From Type-B symbiont of Plautia stali (GTDB lineage Bacteria; Pseudomonadota; Gammaproteobacteria; Enterobacterales; Enterobacteriaceae), in the NCBI GenBank assembly GCA_001485295.1, contig BBOA01000002.1, positions 62,001 to 126,000 of the forward strand: DNA of 64,000 bases, in the 5' to 3' direction. Positions 21,046 to 32,518 of the stretch are shown in pieces. The first letter of the stretch is position 1, and every line of letters starts with the position of its first letter. Made by a program: the position numbers and the translations under genes. The notes under the pieces were generated by a model that saw only the letters and a program-made list of their open reading frames with translations, searched no databases and was not told the DNA's origin.

Positions 21046-22029
<984 letters not shown>

Positions 22030-22181
22030 AAAGGAGATGCCGTGTCGCCGAACTCTGTTGTTCTTCTCGCTGCAACTTCTCTTTTTTATTGCGTCGCCTT
22101 TTCCGGCTTCGAGATCCGCCGCCGGCTTCTCGCCTGCGCTTTTTTACCCTGCTCTCTCCTGTTTACCGAGAGGAGAATGTC

Positions 22182-22512
22182 ATGAGGAATCAACAGGGAT
22201 TTACCCTTGTCGAGCTGATGATTGTGATGGAGATCGTGGCGATCCTCAGCGCGATCGGTTTACCGGCTTATCAGAACTACCGGCGGCGCTCACCAATATG
22301 CTGCGCCTTACAAGACCGCTGTCAAGCTGTGCGCGATAGAGCGCGGCGGTCCAGAGCAGTGTTAGGCCGGCGAGAAAGGGATACCGGCGGTGAAAGGCTC
22401 GCGCTATATCTCCGGGCTGAGCGTCGAGATGACGCCGGTCTGGGACAGCACTAGTAACAGCCTGCGCGACAACTGTCTGGAGCAGTTCCACTTTGACGAT
22501 CGGGGAGCCGAC
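22182..22512 (+). pseudogene. ppdD: type IV prepilin PpdD, broken
   Basis: ATG 22182 after AGGAG gives MRNQQGFTLVELMIVM, the prepilin peptidase cleavage site (G-FTLVE with Glu at +5) and hydrophobic helix. After NYRRR the frame is lost. Later pieces in other frames match the pilin body (RYISGLSVEMTPVWD, DNCLEQFHFDD). Only a fragment could be made. First gene of the ppdD-hofB-hofC locus, all three of which are dead. Confidence 0.85.
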
Positions 22513-22513
22513 A

Positions 22514-23690
22514 ATGGCAACGCCTTACACCGCTATCCGCGCAATCTGACAGCGCTACCGCGCCGTATTGCTGCCTCATGACGCGACGCAGCGGCGCGGC
22601 GCCGTGGCGGAGCCGATGCCGGAGGGATTAAACGAAGCGCTCTCTTTCGCCAGCCAGTGTCAGATTGAAATAGAGTTCTGGCCGCAGGCGCGGCGGCGCC
22701 TCTGCGCCAACACGGCTTTAACCGAAGCGCCGCCCGCCGCGCTGCTCGCCAGACTGAAAATACTAGGCGGGCTAGATATCGCCGAGCGGCGGCTGGCGCA
22801 GGACGGGAAATTTACCCTGACGCTGGAAGAGAAACACGCCGCTTTCCGTCTCTCTACGATGCCCGTGCAGCATGGTGAAAAAGCGGTTATCCGTCTGCTG
22901 CAGAGCGAAAGCAGCACCCTGTCGCTGGGCTTGCCCGCCGCGCAGCGCCGTCTGCTGGTCACCGCGCTGGCGCAGCCACAAGGACTTATTCTGGTAACCG
23001 GCCTCACCGGCAGCGGCAAAACCTTTACGCTCTACAGCTGCCTGAGCGCACTGAGCCGGCCGGAAATGAATGTCAGCAGCGTAGAAGTCCGGTGGAAATT
23101 CTACTGGCCGGCATCAACCAGACGCAGATCAATCCGAAATGCGGACTCGACTTCAACCGGGTGCTGCGCGCCCTGCTGCGCTAGGATCCAGACGTCATTA
23201 TGGTGGGAGAAATCCGCGATGCGAAAACGGCGGAGATTGCGGTCAAAGCGGCGAAGACAGGCCACCTGGTCTTATCGACGCTGCAACACCAACTCGACGG
23301 CAGAAACCCTAACGCGGCTGCGTCAGATGGGCATTCCCGGCTATCTTCTTAGCACCGCGCTGCGGCTTATCGTGGCGCAGCAGCTGATGCGGCGGCTCTG
23401 TCTTCATTGTCGCCAGCCCGCTCAGGCAGTGGCGCATTTTCTGCCGGACATCTGGCCCGGCACGTTGCAGACCTAGCGCGCGCACCCGGCTGCGATCACT
23501 GTTTTTCAGGCTATTTCGGGCGACTGGCGCTGTTTGAAATTTTGCCGGTCAGCGCAAAGCTGAAAAATGCGATCGCCGCTGAGATGCCGCTTGACAGCAT
23601 GCTTGCGCTGTTGTCGCAAGGCCACCCGCTACAGGCTGGCGCTTGCTGCTGTATGCGCTGCGGATGCAGGTAGTGAGCGGCGACCCTTTT
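22514..23690 (+). pseudogene. hofB: type IV pilus assembly ATPase HofB, broken
   Basis: The ATG at 22514 is quickly followed by a stop. The PilB/GspE ATPase reading then shows DIAERRLAQDGKFTL, the Walker A region TGLTGSGKTFTLYSC (usual GPTGSGKT), a shifted Asp-box region, LLR then TAG at 23182-23184 where relatives have Gln (LLRQDPDV), and [17 protein letters not shown] (Walker B). The CAG-to-TAG change is within CCAGG. Near 23690 the sequence passes into hofC with the hofC N-terminus missing. Decayed pilus assembly motor. Confidence 0.87.
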
Positions 23691-24560
23691 CACAGGCCTT
23701 CAGCCAGTGGCAGCAAATCTTCCCGCCTCTTTTCTGCGCCCTGATGCAGGTTGGCAAACTGACCCGGCCAGCTTGACGTTTGCGGCGCCCTGCTGGCCAA
23801 ACAGCAGGCGCGGCAGCGCTATCTGTGGAATAAGGTGGTCAAAGCGCTGCGCTACCCGCTGTTTATTCTGCTGGTGGCTGTCGCGGTCAGCGGCGGCATG
23901 CTGCTGTTCGTGCTGCCGGAATTCGTCTCGGTCTACGCCTCGTTCAATGCGCCGCTTCCCGCCTTTACGGCGGCGATGATAGCGCTTCCCCGGCCTGCAG
24001 CGTTGGGGCGTCTGGTTCCTCATCCTGCTGATCGCTGCGGTGGCAATCGCCAGCCTATTAGCGACGGGAACAGCGCCTGATGCTTCGTCTGCTGCTGCTC
24101 TCAGTCCTCTGGCGCAGCAGCCAACTTAGTCACTATGCGATTTTCTAGCTTGCGCAACAAGGCGGGCATTACGCTACTTCAGGGTTTGCAGGCCGCTGAG
24201 GCAACACTGACGACGCGCTTATGGCGCGATGCCATGCTGGAGCTTCAGCATCATATCGCGCAGGGGCGGCCATTGCATCAGGCGTTGCGGGATCATGCGC
24301 TATTTAAGCCGCTCTGCATGCAGCTGGTGCACGTCGTGGAAGAGGCGGATGCACTTGGATACCATGCTGACGCGCCTAGCGGAGTGGCACGAAGCGCAAA
24401 CGCTGTCGCTGGCCGAGATACGCTCGCCGCCTCACTGGAGCCGGTGATAATAGTGGTGATCGGCGTTATTGTCGATACGCTGGTCCGCTGGTCATCGCGA
24501 TATATATGCCCGTGTCCGGGCTGGGAAATGCCATTCATTAGGGTGCGCGAGGCACCCTAA
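23691..24560 (+). pseudogene. hofC: type IV pilus inner-membrane platform HofC, broken
   Basis: PilC/GspF-family pieces: FPPLFCALMQVGKLT, then after a shift KALRYPLFILLVAVAV and FVLPEFVSVYASFNAPLP, then GITLLQGLQAAEA and FKPLCMQLVHVVEEAD, ending SLEPVIIVVIGVIV. About 100 N-terminal residues are absent, and stops or shifts separate the pieces (for example TAG near 24124 and 24147). It would have formed the platform of the HofB motor. Not functional. Confidence 0.85.
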
Positions 24561-24574
24561 TGTAAGCGAAGGCG

Positions 24575-25615
24575 TTACCGGTTAAAAACGCGGTTTTCCT
24601 GCTCGGCAACACGAATGAAAGTGGTTCGCTTGGTCAGCTCCTTCAGCCGATCTGCGCCAATATAGGTACAGGCTGAGCGCAAGCCGCCGAGAATGTCGCG
24701 CGCCGTCTCTTCAACCGGACCGCGCCGCAGCAGCTTAACCGTTTTGCCTTCCGCCGCGCGATACTGAGCGACGCCACCGACGTGGCGCTTCATCGCCGAT
24801 TCAGAACTCATGCCGTAGAACAGCATAAACTGCTCGCCTTTCTCTTCGACAACGGTTCCCTCGCACTCGTCATGCGCCGCCAGCATACCGCCCAGCATCA
24901 CGAAATCGGCGCCGCCGCCGAACGCCTTGGCGATATCGCCCGGCACCGCGCAGCCGCCGTCGCTGACGATTTGTCCGCCCAAGCCGTGCGCTGCATCCGC
25001 GCACTCGATCACCGCCGAAAGCTGAGGATAACCGACACCGGTTTTGACGCGTGTGGTGCACACCGATCCGGGGCCGATGCCGACCTTGACGATATCCGCG
25101 CCGGAGAGGATCAGCTCTTCTACCATCTCGCCGGTCACCACGTTGCCCGCGCAGATCGTGCGATCCGGGAACAGCTCGCGCGCGCGCTGTAGGAAGGTGA
25201 CAAAATACTCGGAATAGCCGTTCGCCACGTCAATACAGATGAATTTGAGATCGGCGGAGAAAGCCAGGATCGCCGTCAGCTTTTGCAGATCGGCATCAGA
25301 AGTACCTGTCGAAACCATAATGTGGTTCAGCACCACCGCCGGCGTGCGCTGAGTAAAGGCGTGCCACTCTTCCATGCTGTAGTGCTTATGCACAGCTGTC
25401 AGAATGTCGAAACTGGCCAACGCTTCCGCCATGCTGAAGGTGCCGACGGTATCCATGTTGGCGGCGATGACGGGTACGCCGCACCAGTTCAAGCCAGAGT
25501 GCTTAAAGGTAAAGCTGCGTTCAAGTTCGACCTGAGAGCGGCTTTTCAGCGTAGAGCGCTTAGGACGAATCAGTACATCTTTAAAACCCAGCTTTAAATC
25601 TTCTTCAATACGCAT
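24575..25615 (-). CDS. guaC: GMP reductase
   Basis: NADPH-dependent deamination of GMP to IMP in purine salvage, cytoplasmic tetramer of the IMPDH/GMPR TIM-barrel family. The protein has 346 residues (E. coli 347), starting [19 protein letters not shown]. The catalytic Cys loop [13 protein letters not shown], the phosphate-binding SDGGC and [14 protein letters not shown], and [13 protein letters not shown] are all present. It points opposite to the decayed hof genes and to coaE. Intact. Confidence 0.97.
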   Translation of the reverse strand: MRIEEDLKLGFKDVLIRPKRSTLKSRSQVELERSFTFKHSGLNWCGVPVIAANMDTVGTFSMAEALASFDILTAVHKHYSMEEWHAFTQRTPAVVLNHIMVSTGTSDADLQKLTAILAFSADLKFICIDVANGYSEYFVTFLQRARELFPDRTICAGNVVTGEMVEELILSGADIVKVGIGPGSVCTTRVKTGVGYPQLSAVIECADAAHGLGGQIVSDGGCAVPGDIAKAFGGGADFVMLGGMLAAHDECEGTVVEEKGEQFMLFYGMSSESAMKRHVGGVAQYRAAEGKTVKLLRRGPVEETARDILGGLRSACTYIGADRLKELTKRTTFIRVAEQENRVFNR

Positions 25616-25834
25616 AAAAATATGTCCTAGTTAGTGGCAGCAAATCGCAGTTGGGGTAGCGCACATAGCTCCAGTGACATTATCATATGCGCCCTACGCG
25701 CCGCGATAAGACTGCGAACTTCACTTTATTTAAGCTACAATCCAATAAATTTAGCTGAGAATTTTCATTGTGATCGCGCACACAGTCTCGCGCTTCGACT
25801 TGCCCGCTGTGTTGCGTGCCTGAGAGAGTGTGAT
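25616..25834. other. guaC-coaE divergent intergenic region
   Basis: About 220 AT-rich bases with no coding homology. It should hold promoters for guaC (leftward) and the coaE-zapD-yacG operon (rightward). No confident hexamers called. Confidence 0.5.
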
Positions 25835-26443
25835 ATGCCCTATACCGTGGCCCTGACCGGTGGAATTGGCAGTGGAAAAAGTACGATTGCCAATGCTTTC
25901 GCGGCGCTCGGCGTCCCTGTCATCGACGCGGACCGTATTGCCCGCGAAGTGGTCGAACCGGGATCGCCGGCGCTAAAGCGAATCGTCGAGCGGCACGGCA
26001 GCCGCATCCTGACAGAGCAAGGCGCGCTTAACCGCGCGCAGCTGAGAGGAATTATTTTCCAGTCAGCTAATGAAAAAAACTGGCTGAATAACCTGATTCA
26101 CCCCCTGATCAACGCCCGCACGCAGCAGCTTAAAGCACTGACAACGGCGCCCTACGTGCTGTGGGTGGTGCCGCTGCTCGTGGAAAACGGCCTGCAGCGC
26201 CAAGCGGATCGTATGCTGGTGGTGGATGTCGATGAGGCGACGCAGATTGCGCGTACTATTCAGCGCGACGGCATTGATCGTCAGCAGGCGCAAAATATTT
26301 TGTCCGCTCAGACGACGCGCAACGCGCGTCTCGCCGTAGCCGACGACGTGATTAACAACAGTGGCGCGCTAGAAGACGCGCTGTCGCAGGTTGCCGTCCT
26401 GCACCAGCGCTATCTGGCACTGGCGGCAACACAACAGGATTAA
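25835..26443 (+). CDS. coaE: dephospho-CoA kinase
   Basis: Last step of coenzyme A synthesis, phosphorylating the 3'-hydroxyl of dephospho-CoA. The open frame extends further upstream, but homology starts at ATG 25835 with [17 protein letters not shown], the P-loop. The protein is 202 residues against 206 in E. coli. [29 protein letters not shown] and VDVDEATQI follow. First gene of the coaE-zapD-yacG operon, four bases before zapD. Essential and intact. Confidence 0.96.
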   Translation: MPYTVALTGGIGSGKSTIANAFAALGVPVIDADRIAREVVEPGSPALKRIVERHGSRILTEQGALNRAQLRGIIFQSANEKNWLNNLIHPLINARTQQLKALTTAPYVLWVVPLLVENGLQRQADRMLVVDVDEATQIARTIQRDGIDRQQAQNILSAQTTRNARLAVADDVINNSGALEDALSQVAVLHQRYLALAATQQD

Positions 26444-26447
26444 CGCT

Positions 26448-27191
26448 ATGAGCACAGTCGTTCTGTTTGAACATCCCCTGAATGAAAAAATGCGTACTTG
26501 GCTGCGCGTCGAGTTTTTAATCCAGCAGCTGCATAAAACCGTGCCGGTTACCCACACGTCATCGGCGTTGACCTTTTTCCGCATCATCGGCGAGCTGCTG
26601 GATATCTTTGAACGCGGCGATATGCGCACCGAACTGCTGAAAGAGCTGGAGCGGCAGCAGCAGAAGCTGCGCGCCTGGGCCGACGTGCCGGGCGTGGATA
26701 TGGCGGTGGTCGAGGCGCTGCGCGAGAAGCTCAGAGCGCAGTCCGTGCAGCTCAACAGCGCGCCGCGCATGGGCCAGCAGCTGCGTGAAGATCGTCTGAT
26801 CTGGCTGGTGCGCCAGCGCCTCAGCATTCCCGGTGGATGCTGCAGTTTCGACCTGCCGGGCCTGCATATCTGGCTGCACCAGCCGCAGGAGGTTCGCAAT
26901 AGCCATGTCGCCGCTTGGCTGGAGACACTGGAGCCGCTCAACCAGAGTCTAGCGATGGTCCTCGACCTGATCCGTCAGTCGGGCGCGTTTCGTCATCAGA
27001 CCAGCCTAAACGGTTTTTATCAGGACAATACGGAAAGCGCGGATCTGCTCCGCCTGCAGCTGCATCTGGAGGACGCGCTCTATCCCCAAGTATCCGGCCA
27101 TAAAAGTCGTTACGCCATCCGTTTTTTGCCGCTCGACAGCGAGCGCGGCGAAGTGCCTGCCCGACTTAATTTTGAACTGGCCTGTTGTTAG
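26448..27191 (+). CDS. zapD: cell division protein ZapD
   Basis: Cytoplasmic FtsZ-binding protein that bundles Z-ring protofilaments. The 247 residues equal E. coli ZapD in length. The N-terminus [17 protein letters not shown] is highly conserved and the protein is mostly helical with a C-terminal beta domain. The start ATG lies four bases after the coaE stop, and the TAG stop is nine bases before yacG. Intact. Confidence 0.96.
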   Translation: MSTVVLFEHPLNEKMRTWLRVEFLIQQLHKTVPVTHTSSALTFFRIIGELLDIFERGDMRTELLKELERQQQKLRAWADVPGVDMAVVEALREKLRAQSVQLNSAPRMGQQLREDRLIWLVRQRLSIPGGCCSFDLPGLHIWLHQPQEVRNSHVAAWLETLEPLNQSLAMVLDLIRQSGAFRHQTSLNGFYQDNTESADLLRLQLHLEDALYPQVSGHKSRYAIRFLPLDSERGEVPARLNFELACC

Positions 27192-27199
27192 AGGTAGCT

Positions 27200-27397
27200 A
27201 TGCAAGACGAAGTGATTATCGTGCCCTGTCCACACTGCGGTAAAAATGTGATTTGGGATGGACTCAGCCCGTGGCGCCCTTTCTGTAATAAGCGCTGCCA
27301 GCTGATCGATTTAGGCGAATGGGCGGATGAAAAGAAGCGTATTCCTAGCGAAGGCTATCATAGCGACAGCGACGATTGGAGCAAAAAGCAGCATTAA
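27200..27397 (+). CDS. yacG: DNA gyrase inhibitor YacG, zinc finger
   Basis: Small 65-residue protein with four Cys (CPHCGK and CNKRCQ) that bind zinc, then [15 protein letters not shown], typical of YacG. In E. coli it binds GyrB and inhibits gyrase. The start at 27200 is chosen because GAGG lies six bases upstream and the homology begins there. Third gene of the coaE operon. Intact. Confidence 0.94.
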   Translation: MQDEVIIVPCPHCGKNVIWDGLSPWRPFCNKRCQLIDLGEWADEKKRIPSEGYHSDSDDWSKKQH

Positions 27398-27421
27398 CAG
27401 AAGGGGCGCATACCCCTGATA

Positions 27422-27817
27422 TTACAGCTCGCCGGCGACCAGACGCGCAATCAGCGTATGGTTAGCTGGCGGGAACTCCTGCGCTACCAGCGCGCTTTGC
27501 GCCACCCAGCGCTGCGGTTGACCTTCCCTTCCCCAAGGTTCGCCGTTCCAGCCTTCGACCAGAAAGAAGTTCAGTGTGAGGCGTAGATCGTCATAGGTAT
27601 GATCCGCCGCGCCAACCGCCATCGCCTGCGTCACCTCAATGCCGGTTTCTTCCAAGAGCTCGCGCTTCAGTGCCTCTTCTGCGCTCTCGCCGGCTTCGAT
27701 TTTGCCGCCAGGGAACTCCCACATGTTCGCCATATGCGACGTTGCCGGCCGCTGAGCCAGGAAAATCTGTTTATCGTCGTTACGGATGATGCCTACGGCA
27801 ACCTGCAGGTGCTTCAT
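27422..27817 (-). CDS. mutT: 8-oxo-dGTP diphosphatase MutT
   Basis: Nudix hydrolase that removes 8-oxo-dGTP and so prevents A:T to C:G transversions. The 131 residues (E. coli 129) contain a complete Nudix box, GGKIEAGESAEEALKREL followed by LEETGI. It lies downstream of secA on the same strand behind a terminator. Because the genome shows strong mutational decay it is notable that this antimutator is intact. Confidence 0.96.
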   Translation of the reverse strand: MKHLQVAVGIIRNDDKQIFLAQRPATSHMANMWEFPGGKIEAGESAEEALKRELLEETGIEVTQAMAVGAADHTYDDLRLTLNFFLVEGWNGEPWGREGQPQRWVAQSALVAQEFPPANHTLIARLVAGEL

Positions 27818-27901
27818 AAATATTTTCCACGTCGGGTGTATGAATGAGCGCTGATTCTAAAGCATGGGAGGCGCAAAGTTAATCCACGCGCCGCAGGCAA
27901 G

Positions 27902-27926
27902 AAAAAAGGAGCCGAAGCTCCTTTTT
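27902..27926 (-). terminator. secA terminator
   Basis: On the minus strand GGAGC-TTCG-GCTCC with a stable UUCG loop and a run of T, 11 bases past the secA stop. The mirrored T/A runs could also serve the other strand. Confidence 0.92.
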
Positions 27927-27937
27927 GTTAGCCTCTG

Positions 27938-30604
27938 TCAGGCCAGACGACCGTGACACTGCTTATATTTTCTACCGGAACCGCATGGGCAAGGATCGTT
28001 GCGGCCCACTTTGCGCTCGCCGCCCTGCGCCGCCAGCGACGCTGCCGCCGCTGTCTCATCGTCAACATAGCTGAGCTGCTGCTCCATCGCCTCGACTTCT
28101 TCCGGCATGCGTACCTGAACCTTGCTTAGGGTGCTGACCACTTCGTACTTCAGCGACTCCAGCATGGCCGCGAACATAGCAAAGGATTCGCGTTTGTACT
28201 CCTGCTTCGGATCTTTCTGCGCATAGCCGCGCAGATGGATACCCTGACGCAGGTAATCCATCGCCACCAGATGTTCTTTCCACAGCGAGTCCAGCGTCTG
28301 CAGCATCACGCCTTTTTCGAAGTTGTGCATCATCTCAACGCCGACAATCTTTTCTTTGCTGGAGTAGCTTTCGCGGGCGCGCGTCATAATGCGCTCGCGC
28401 AGCGTCTCTTCATGCAGATCTGGCTCTTTATCCAGCCATTCGGCGATCGGCAGATCGAGATCGAAGTCGTTGCGCAGGCGCTCTTCCAAGCCTGGCACGT
28501 CCCACATCTCTTCCACCGACTGCGGCGGAATGTAGCTGTCGATGGTGGTTTTGAATACGTCTTCGCGAATGCTGTTGATGGTTTCGCTGACGTCGGACAC
28601 GTCCAGCAGCTCGTTACGCTGGCTGTAGATGGCGCGACGCTGGTCGTTCGCCACGTCGTCATACTCCAGCAACTGCTTACGGATATCGAAGTTGCGGCTT
28701 TCTACTTTGCGCTGCGCGTTGGCGATCGCCTTGGTTACCCACGGATGCTCAATCGCCTCGCCTGGCTTCATTCCCAGTTTACGCATCATATTAGAGACAC
28801 GATCCGAGGCGAAAATACGCATCAGGGCATCTTTCATCGACAGATAGAAGCGGGAAGAACCGGCGTCGCCCTGACGACCGGCACGGCCGCGCAGTTGGTT
28901 GTCAATACGGCGCGACTCGTGGCGCTCGGTGCCGATAATGTGCAGACCGCCCGATGCCAGCACTGCGTCATGACGCTGCTGCCAAGCCGATTTGATCGCC
29001 TCAATCTTCGCCTCGGTCGGCTCTTCCAGCTCGGCAACTTCAGCATGCCAGCTGCCGCCTAGCATAATGTCGGTACCGCGGCCAGCCATGTTGGTGGCGA
29101 TGGTGACCGCGCCCGGCTGACCCGCCTGCGCGACGATGTCCGCTTCGCGGGCGTGGAATTTGGCGTTCAGCACGTTGTGCTTGATGCCTGCGCGCGTCAG
29201 CTCGTTAGAGACCACTTCCGATTTCTCGATGGAGATGGTTCCTACCAGCACCGGCTGGCCGTTGGTGGTACGCTCGCGAATATCTTCAATGATCGCGTCT
29301 ATCTTCTCTTTTTCAGTCATATAGACCAGATCGGGCAGATCCTTACGCACCATCGGACGGTTGGTCGGCACCACGATGGTGTCGAGTTTGTAGATAGCTC
29401 TGAACTCAAACGCCTCGGTGTCCGCCGTACCGGTCATGCCGGCCAGCTTGTCATAGAGACGGAAGTAGTTCTGGAAAGTAATGGAAGCCAGCGTCTGGTT
29501 CTCGTTCTGAATCTCCACGCCCTCTTTAGCTTCAATCGCCTGATGCAGGCCATCCGACCAGCGGCGGCCCTGCACGGTGCGGCCGGTGTGCTCATCGACG
29601 ATAACCACTTCACCATCTTTTACGATATAGTCCACGTCGCGCGTAAACAGCGCGTGGGCGCGCAGCGCAGCGGTGACGTGGTGCATCAGCATAATGTTGG
29701 TTGGCGAGTAAAGCGATTCGCCCTCTTCCATAATGTCCTGACTAACCAGTAGCTCTTCGACCTTCACTAGGCCGCGTTCGGTCATATGCGCCTGACGCGC
29801 TTTTTCGTCAACCCAGAAATCGCCTTCTCCTTGGAAGTTGTCGGAATCTTCTTTCTCCTGACGCACCAAGCTCGGGATGATCTTGTTGACCCTAGTGTAT
29901 GTCTCGGAGCTGTCTTCTGCCGGACCGGAGATAATCAGCGGCGTACGCGCTTCATCGATCAGGATGGAGTCTACCTCATCGACCAGCGCGTAGTTCGGCT
30001 TGCGCTGTACGCGCTCTTCCGGGCTGAACACCATGTTGTCGCGCAGATAGTCGAAGCCATATTCGTTGTTGGTGCCGTAGGTAATATCGGCCGCGTAGGC
30101 TTCACGCTTCGCCACAGAGGGCATGCCCGGCAGGTTAATGCCGACGCTCAGGCCGAGGAACTCAAACAGCGGACGGTTGTTTTCCGCGTCGCGCTGCGCT
30201 AGATAGTCGTTGACGGTGACAACATGAACGCCTTTGCCGCTCAAGGCATTCAGATAAGCTGGCAGGGTTGCGGTCAGGGTTTTACCTTCACCGGTACGCA
30301 TCTCGGCGATACAGCGATCGTTGAGCACCATACCGCCGATCAGCTGTACGTCGAAGTGGCGCATGCCGAAGACGCGCTTGCTCGCTTCACGTACTGTGGC
30401 GAACGCTTCCGAGATCAGACTACCCAGCGACTCGCCCTTTTCTAGGCGCTCGCGAAACTCATCGGTTTTCGCCTTCAGCTCATCGTCTGAAAGATTCTCG
30501 AAATCCGGTTCCATCTTATTGATGACATCTACTGCTTTGCGCATACGGCGCAAAGTACGATCGTTTCTGCTGCCAAATATTTTCGTTAATAGTTTGATTA
30601 ACAT
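27938..30604 (-). CDS. secA: preprotein translocase ATPase SecA
   Basis: Motor of Sec-dependent protein export. The 888 residues (E. coli 901) contain the Walker A region MRTGEGKT, the DEAD-type [14 protein letters not shown], the preprotein cross-linking domain, the second nucleotide-binding fold with [10 protein letters not shown], and the C-terminal zinc finger [17 protein letters not shown] that binds SecB. The gene lies 70 bases after secM, whose translational arrest controls secA in E. coli. Intact. Confidence 0.98.
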   Translation of the reverse strand: MLIKLLTKIFGSRNDRTLRRMRKAVDVINKMEPDFENLSDDELKAKTDEFRERLEKGESLGSLISEAFATVREASKRVFGMRHFDVQLIGGMVLNDRCIAEMRTGEGKTLTATLPAYLNALSGKGVHVVTVNDYLAQRDAENNRPLFEFLGLSVGINLPGMPSVAKREAYAADITYGTNNEYGFDYLRDNMVFSPEERVQRKPNYALVDEVDSILIDEARTPLIISGPAEDSSETYTRVNKIIPSLVRQEKEDSDNFQGEGDFWVDEKARQAHMTERGLVKVEELLVSQDIMEEGESLYSPTNIMLMHHVTAALRAHALFTRDVDYIVKDGEVVIVDEHTGRTVQGRRWSDGLHQAIEAKEGVEIQNENQTLASITFQNYFRLYDKLAGMTGTADTEAFEFRAIYKLDTIVVPTNRPMVRKDLPDLVYMTEKEKIDAIIEDIRERTTNGQPVLVGTISIEKSEVVSNELTRAGIKHNVLNAKFHAREADIVAQAGQPGAVTIATNMAGRGTDIMLGGSWHAEVAELEEPTEAKIEAIKSAWQQRHDAVLASGGLHIIGTERHESRRIDNQLRGRAGRQGDAGSSRFYLSMKDALMRIFASDRVSNMMRKLGMKPGEAIEHPWVTKAIANAQRKVESRNFDIRKQLLEYDDVANDQRRAIYSQRNELLDVSDVSETINSIREDVFKTTIDSYIPPQSVEEMWDVPGLEERLRNDFDLDLPIAEWLDKEPDLHEETLRERIMTRARESYSSKEKIVGVEMMHNFEKGVMLQTLDSLWKEHLVAMDYLRQGIHLRGYAQKDPKQEYKRESFAMFAAMLESLKYEVVSTLSKVQVRMPEEVEAMEQQLSYVDDETAAAASLAAQGGERKVGRNDPCPCGSGRKYKQCHGRLA

Positions 30605-30674
30605 ATTAAAAACTTCTCAATTCAGCCGCCTGATGCGAACTGCGATAATGAAATAAAGGTATTTTAAAAGTGTT

Positions 30675-31178
30675 TCAGACAAGCAGCGTAGACGGTCCGG
30701 CGCGAATTGCATGGGTTTTGCTGCGCCAGCTGGTTGGCGAAGTGGCAGGTGCGAACGCATCGCGCGGCGTCTCAGCCTGTTGCGATGGCTGAGAAAGAGA
30801 GCTAGGCGCGGTGAGCAGCGCCTGAAGCGAATCGATTAGCGCCAGCTTATGCGCCGCGAGCGGCAAGGCTTCCGCCGTTTCCGCCTGCGGCGTCAGGGTA
30901 AACGAGAGATGGCGGATAACGGTGCGGATGGCGTGCTGATGCCAGTAATCGATGGTAAAGCTAGGACATCGCGCCGTTTCCTGCAGTCGGGTCAGGTGAT
31001 CGAAGCGCGCGGAGTTACCGACGAACAGGCTACTAGAAGAGGATTCAGAAGAGGCGTTAAGCTCCGCGCTCTGTACGCACACAGGCAAGCCAAAGCTGGT
31101 CGCCACCATCCCTAACAGGAGATGAGGCCAGAAATAGCGTCTGCCTAATTGTCGCCAGCGTAGAAAAATTCCGATCAC
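30675..31178 (-). CDS. secM: SecM secretion monitor with altered arrest motif
   Basis: Exported regulatory peptide of 167 residues from the GTG at 31178 (GGAAGAG upstream); a longer start at 31199 is possible. The signal region RYFWPHLLLGMVATSFG matches E. coli SecM, as does DYWHQHAIRTVIRHLSF. The C-terminal arrest segment reads SWRSKTHAIRAGPS. Compared with E. coli FSTPVWISQAQGIRAGP, the Trp and IRAGP are kept but Phe150, Ile156 and Gly161 are replaced by Thr, Arg and Ala. In E. coli pausing at this site exposes the secA ribosome-binding site. Whether pausing persists here is uncertain. Confidence 0.9.
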   Translation of the reverse strand: MIGIFLRWRQLGRRYFWPHLLLGMVATSFGLPVCVQSAELNASSESSSSSLFVGNSARFDHLTRLQETARCPSFTIDYWHQHAIRTVIRHLSFTLTPQAETAEALPLAAHKLALIDSLQALLTAPSSLSQPSQQAETPRDAFAPATSPTSWRSKTHAIRAGPSTLLV

Positions 31179-31275
31179 AACTCTTCCATTGCGAATCAAC
31201 GATCGTTTCGTTGTCAGAGGTTTACCGCTCGTCTTTGAACAGCGGCGCTCAGCTTTTCAGAGCGCCTGATAGTAC

Positions 31276-31302
31276 CACTAATGTGGGACGACCACATTAG
31301 TG
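31276..31302. repeat. 11-bp hairpin between lpxC and secM
   Basis: CACTAATGTGG and CCACATTAGTG form a perfect stem with a five-base loop in the 309-base spacer between lpxC and secM. There is no T run on the lpxC strand, so it may be a weak terminator, an RNA-stability element or a protein site. The rest of the spacer shows nothing coding. Confidence 0.8.
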
Positions 31303-31487
31303 TTTAAAGTCGCTTTGGAATAAAATGCGCCTGTTTGTTCAGCGTTTCAGCAACATTGCAGAAATGAATGCAAGGCAGCTTGCAGATTTTAATGGCTGGA
31401 TGACAACCAATAAAAAATAGCTGGTGCCGCTGACGGGAGGGGGGTAGAGGAGATAAGCGTAACCAGCCGTTTAACGTTCTGAGGTAA

Positions 31488-32417
31488 TTAAGCCAGAACT
31501 AGATTCGGTGCCTTGAATGCCAGCGGAAGCTCCGCTTCGTCTTCGAAGGTGGCCCATTCCCAAGCTTCCTGCTTAGCTTCCTGCTTAGTGAGAACCGCCT
31601 GCAGCAGCTTGTTGTTCAGTGCGTGGCCTGATTTGAACGCGGTAAACGCGCCGATAATATTGTGGCCGCACATAAACAGGTCGCCGATCGCGTCGAGCAT
31701 TTTGTGACGAACGAATTCATCTTCAAAACGCAGCCCTTCTTCATTCAGCACGCGGAAATCGTCAAGACCAATCGCGCAATCCAGACTACCGCCCAGGCAC
31801 AGGCCTTTGGATTGCAGGTACTCGATTTCACACATAAAGCCGAAGGTACGAGCGCGGCTGATATGACGAACAAACGAGTCGGCAGAAAAGTTCAGCTGAT
31901 AGCGCTGCGAGCTGGAGTCGATCGCCGGATGCTTGAAGTCGATGGTGAAGTCGAGAGAGAAACCATTATACGGCTCGATCTCGGCCCACTTGTCGCCATC
32001 TTCCACGCGCACAGTCTGTTTCACGCGCACGAATTTCTTGGCGCTGTTCAGCTGTTCGATGCCCGCATCTATCAGCAGATAGATAAAGGGCGCGGCGCTG
32101 CCGTCCATGATTGGAATTTCCGGCGCATCCACTTCAACGATAATGTTGTCGATACCCAAGCCAGCCAACGCAGCGTTCAAGTGTTCAACCGTCGAAATAC
32201 GGACGCCGTCATCATTCACTAGGCAAGTACTCAGCATGGTGTCGCGCACGTATTTTGCATCAGCCGGAAAATCAACCGGTGGATTCAAGTCAGTGCGACG
32301 ATAGATGACCCCGGTATTCGCCGGCGCAGGGCGTAATGTCAGCGTGACTTTCTTACCGGTATGCAAACCGACGCCAGTCGCCTGAACAATACGTTTTAAT
32401 GTCCTTTGTTTGATCAT
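31488..32417 (-). CDS. lpxC: UDP-3-O-acyl-GlcNAc deacetylase
   Basis: Zinc amidase for the committed step of lipid A synthesis. Start ATG 32417 gives 309 residues beginning [21 protein letters not shown], against 305 in E. coli. The zinc ligands are in [11 protein letters not shown] and HKMLDAIGD. The four extra residues come from a 12-bp tandem duplication near the C-terminus ([10 protein letters not shown]). A conserved Arg is Cys in [10 protein letters not shown]. The C-terminal [13 protein letters not shown], the region recognised by FtsH in E. coli, is retained, so regulated turnover is probably possible. Confidence 0.96.
   Translation of the reverse strand: MIKQRTLKRIVQATGVGLHTGKKVTLTLRPAPANTGVIYRRTDLNPPVDFPADAKYVRDTMLSTCLVNDDGVRISTVEHLNAALAGLGIDNIIVEVDAPEIPIMDGSAAPFIYLLIDAGIEQLNSAKKFVRVKQTVRVEDGDKWAEIEPYNGFSLDFTIDFKHPAIDSSSQRYQLNFSADSFVRHISRARTFGFMCEIEYLQSKGLCLGGSLDCAIGLDDFRVLNEEGLRFEDEFVRHKMLDAIGDLFMCGHNIIGAFTAFKSGHALNNKLLQAVLTKQEAKQEAWEWATFEDEAELPLAFKAPNLVLA
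31564..31587 (-). repeat. 12-bp in-frame tandem duplication in lpxC
   Basis: GCTTCCTGCTTA occurs twice in direct succession on the plus strand, adding Lys-Gln-Glu-Ala to LpxC. Confidence 0.9.
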
Positions 32418-32518
32418 CGTATTATCTCGCAATATTACCCATCCGACCGCCAGTATACTTTACCGACAGGCGAATACTTTAGCACAAAGAGCGGAGAATC
32501 CCAATTCTCAGGTTATTC

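Noticed and set aside
24538..24562. Terminator between hofC and guaC
   Set aside because: TTAGGGTGC...GCACCCTAA forms a stem, but there is no T run on either strand, and it overlaps the hofC end; function unclear so not listed as a feature.
28235..29062. 275-codon frame opposite secA
   Set aside because: Shadow of secA with no recognisable domain or ribosome-binding site.
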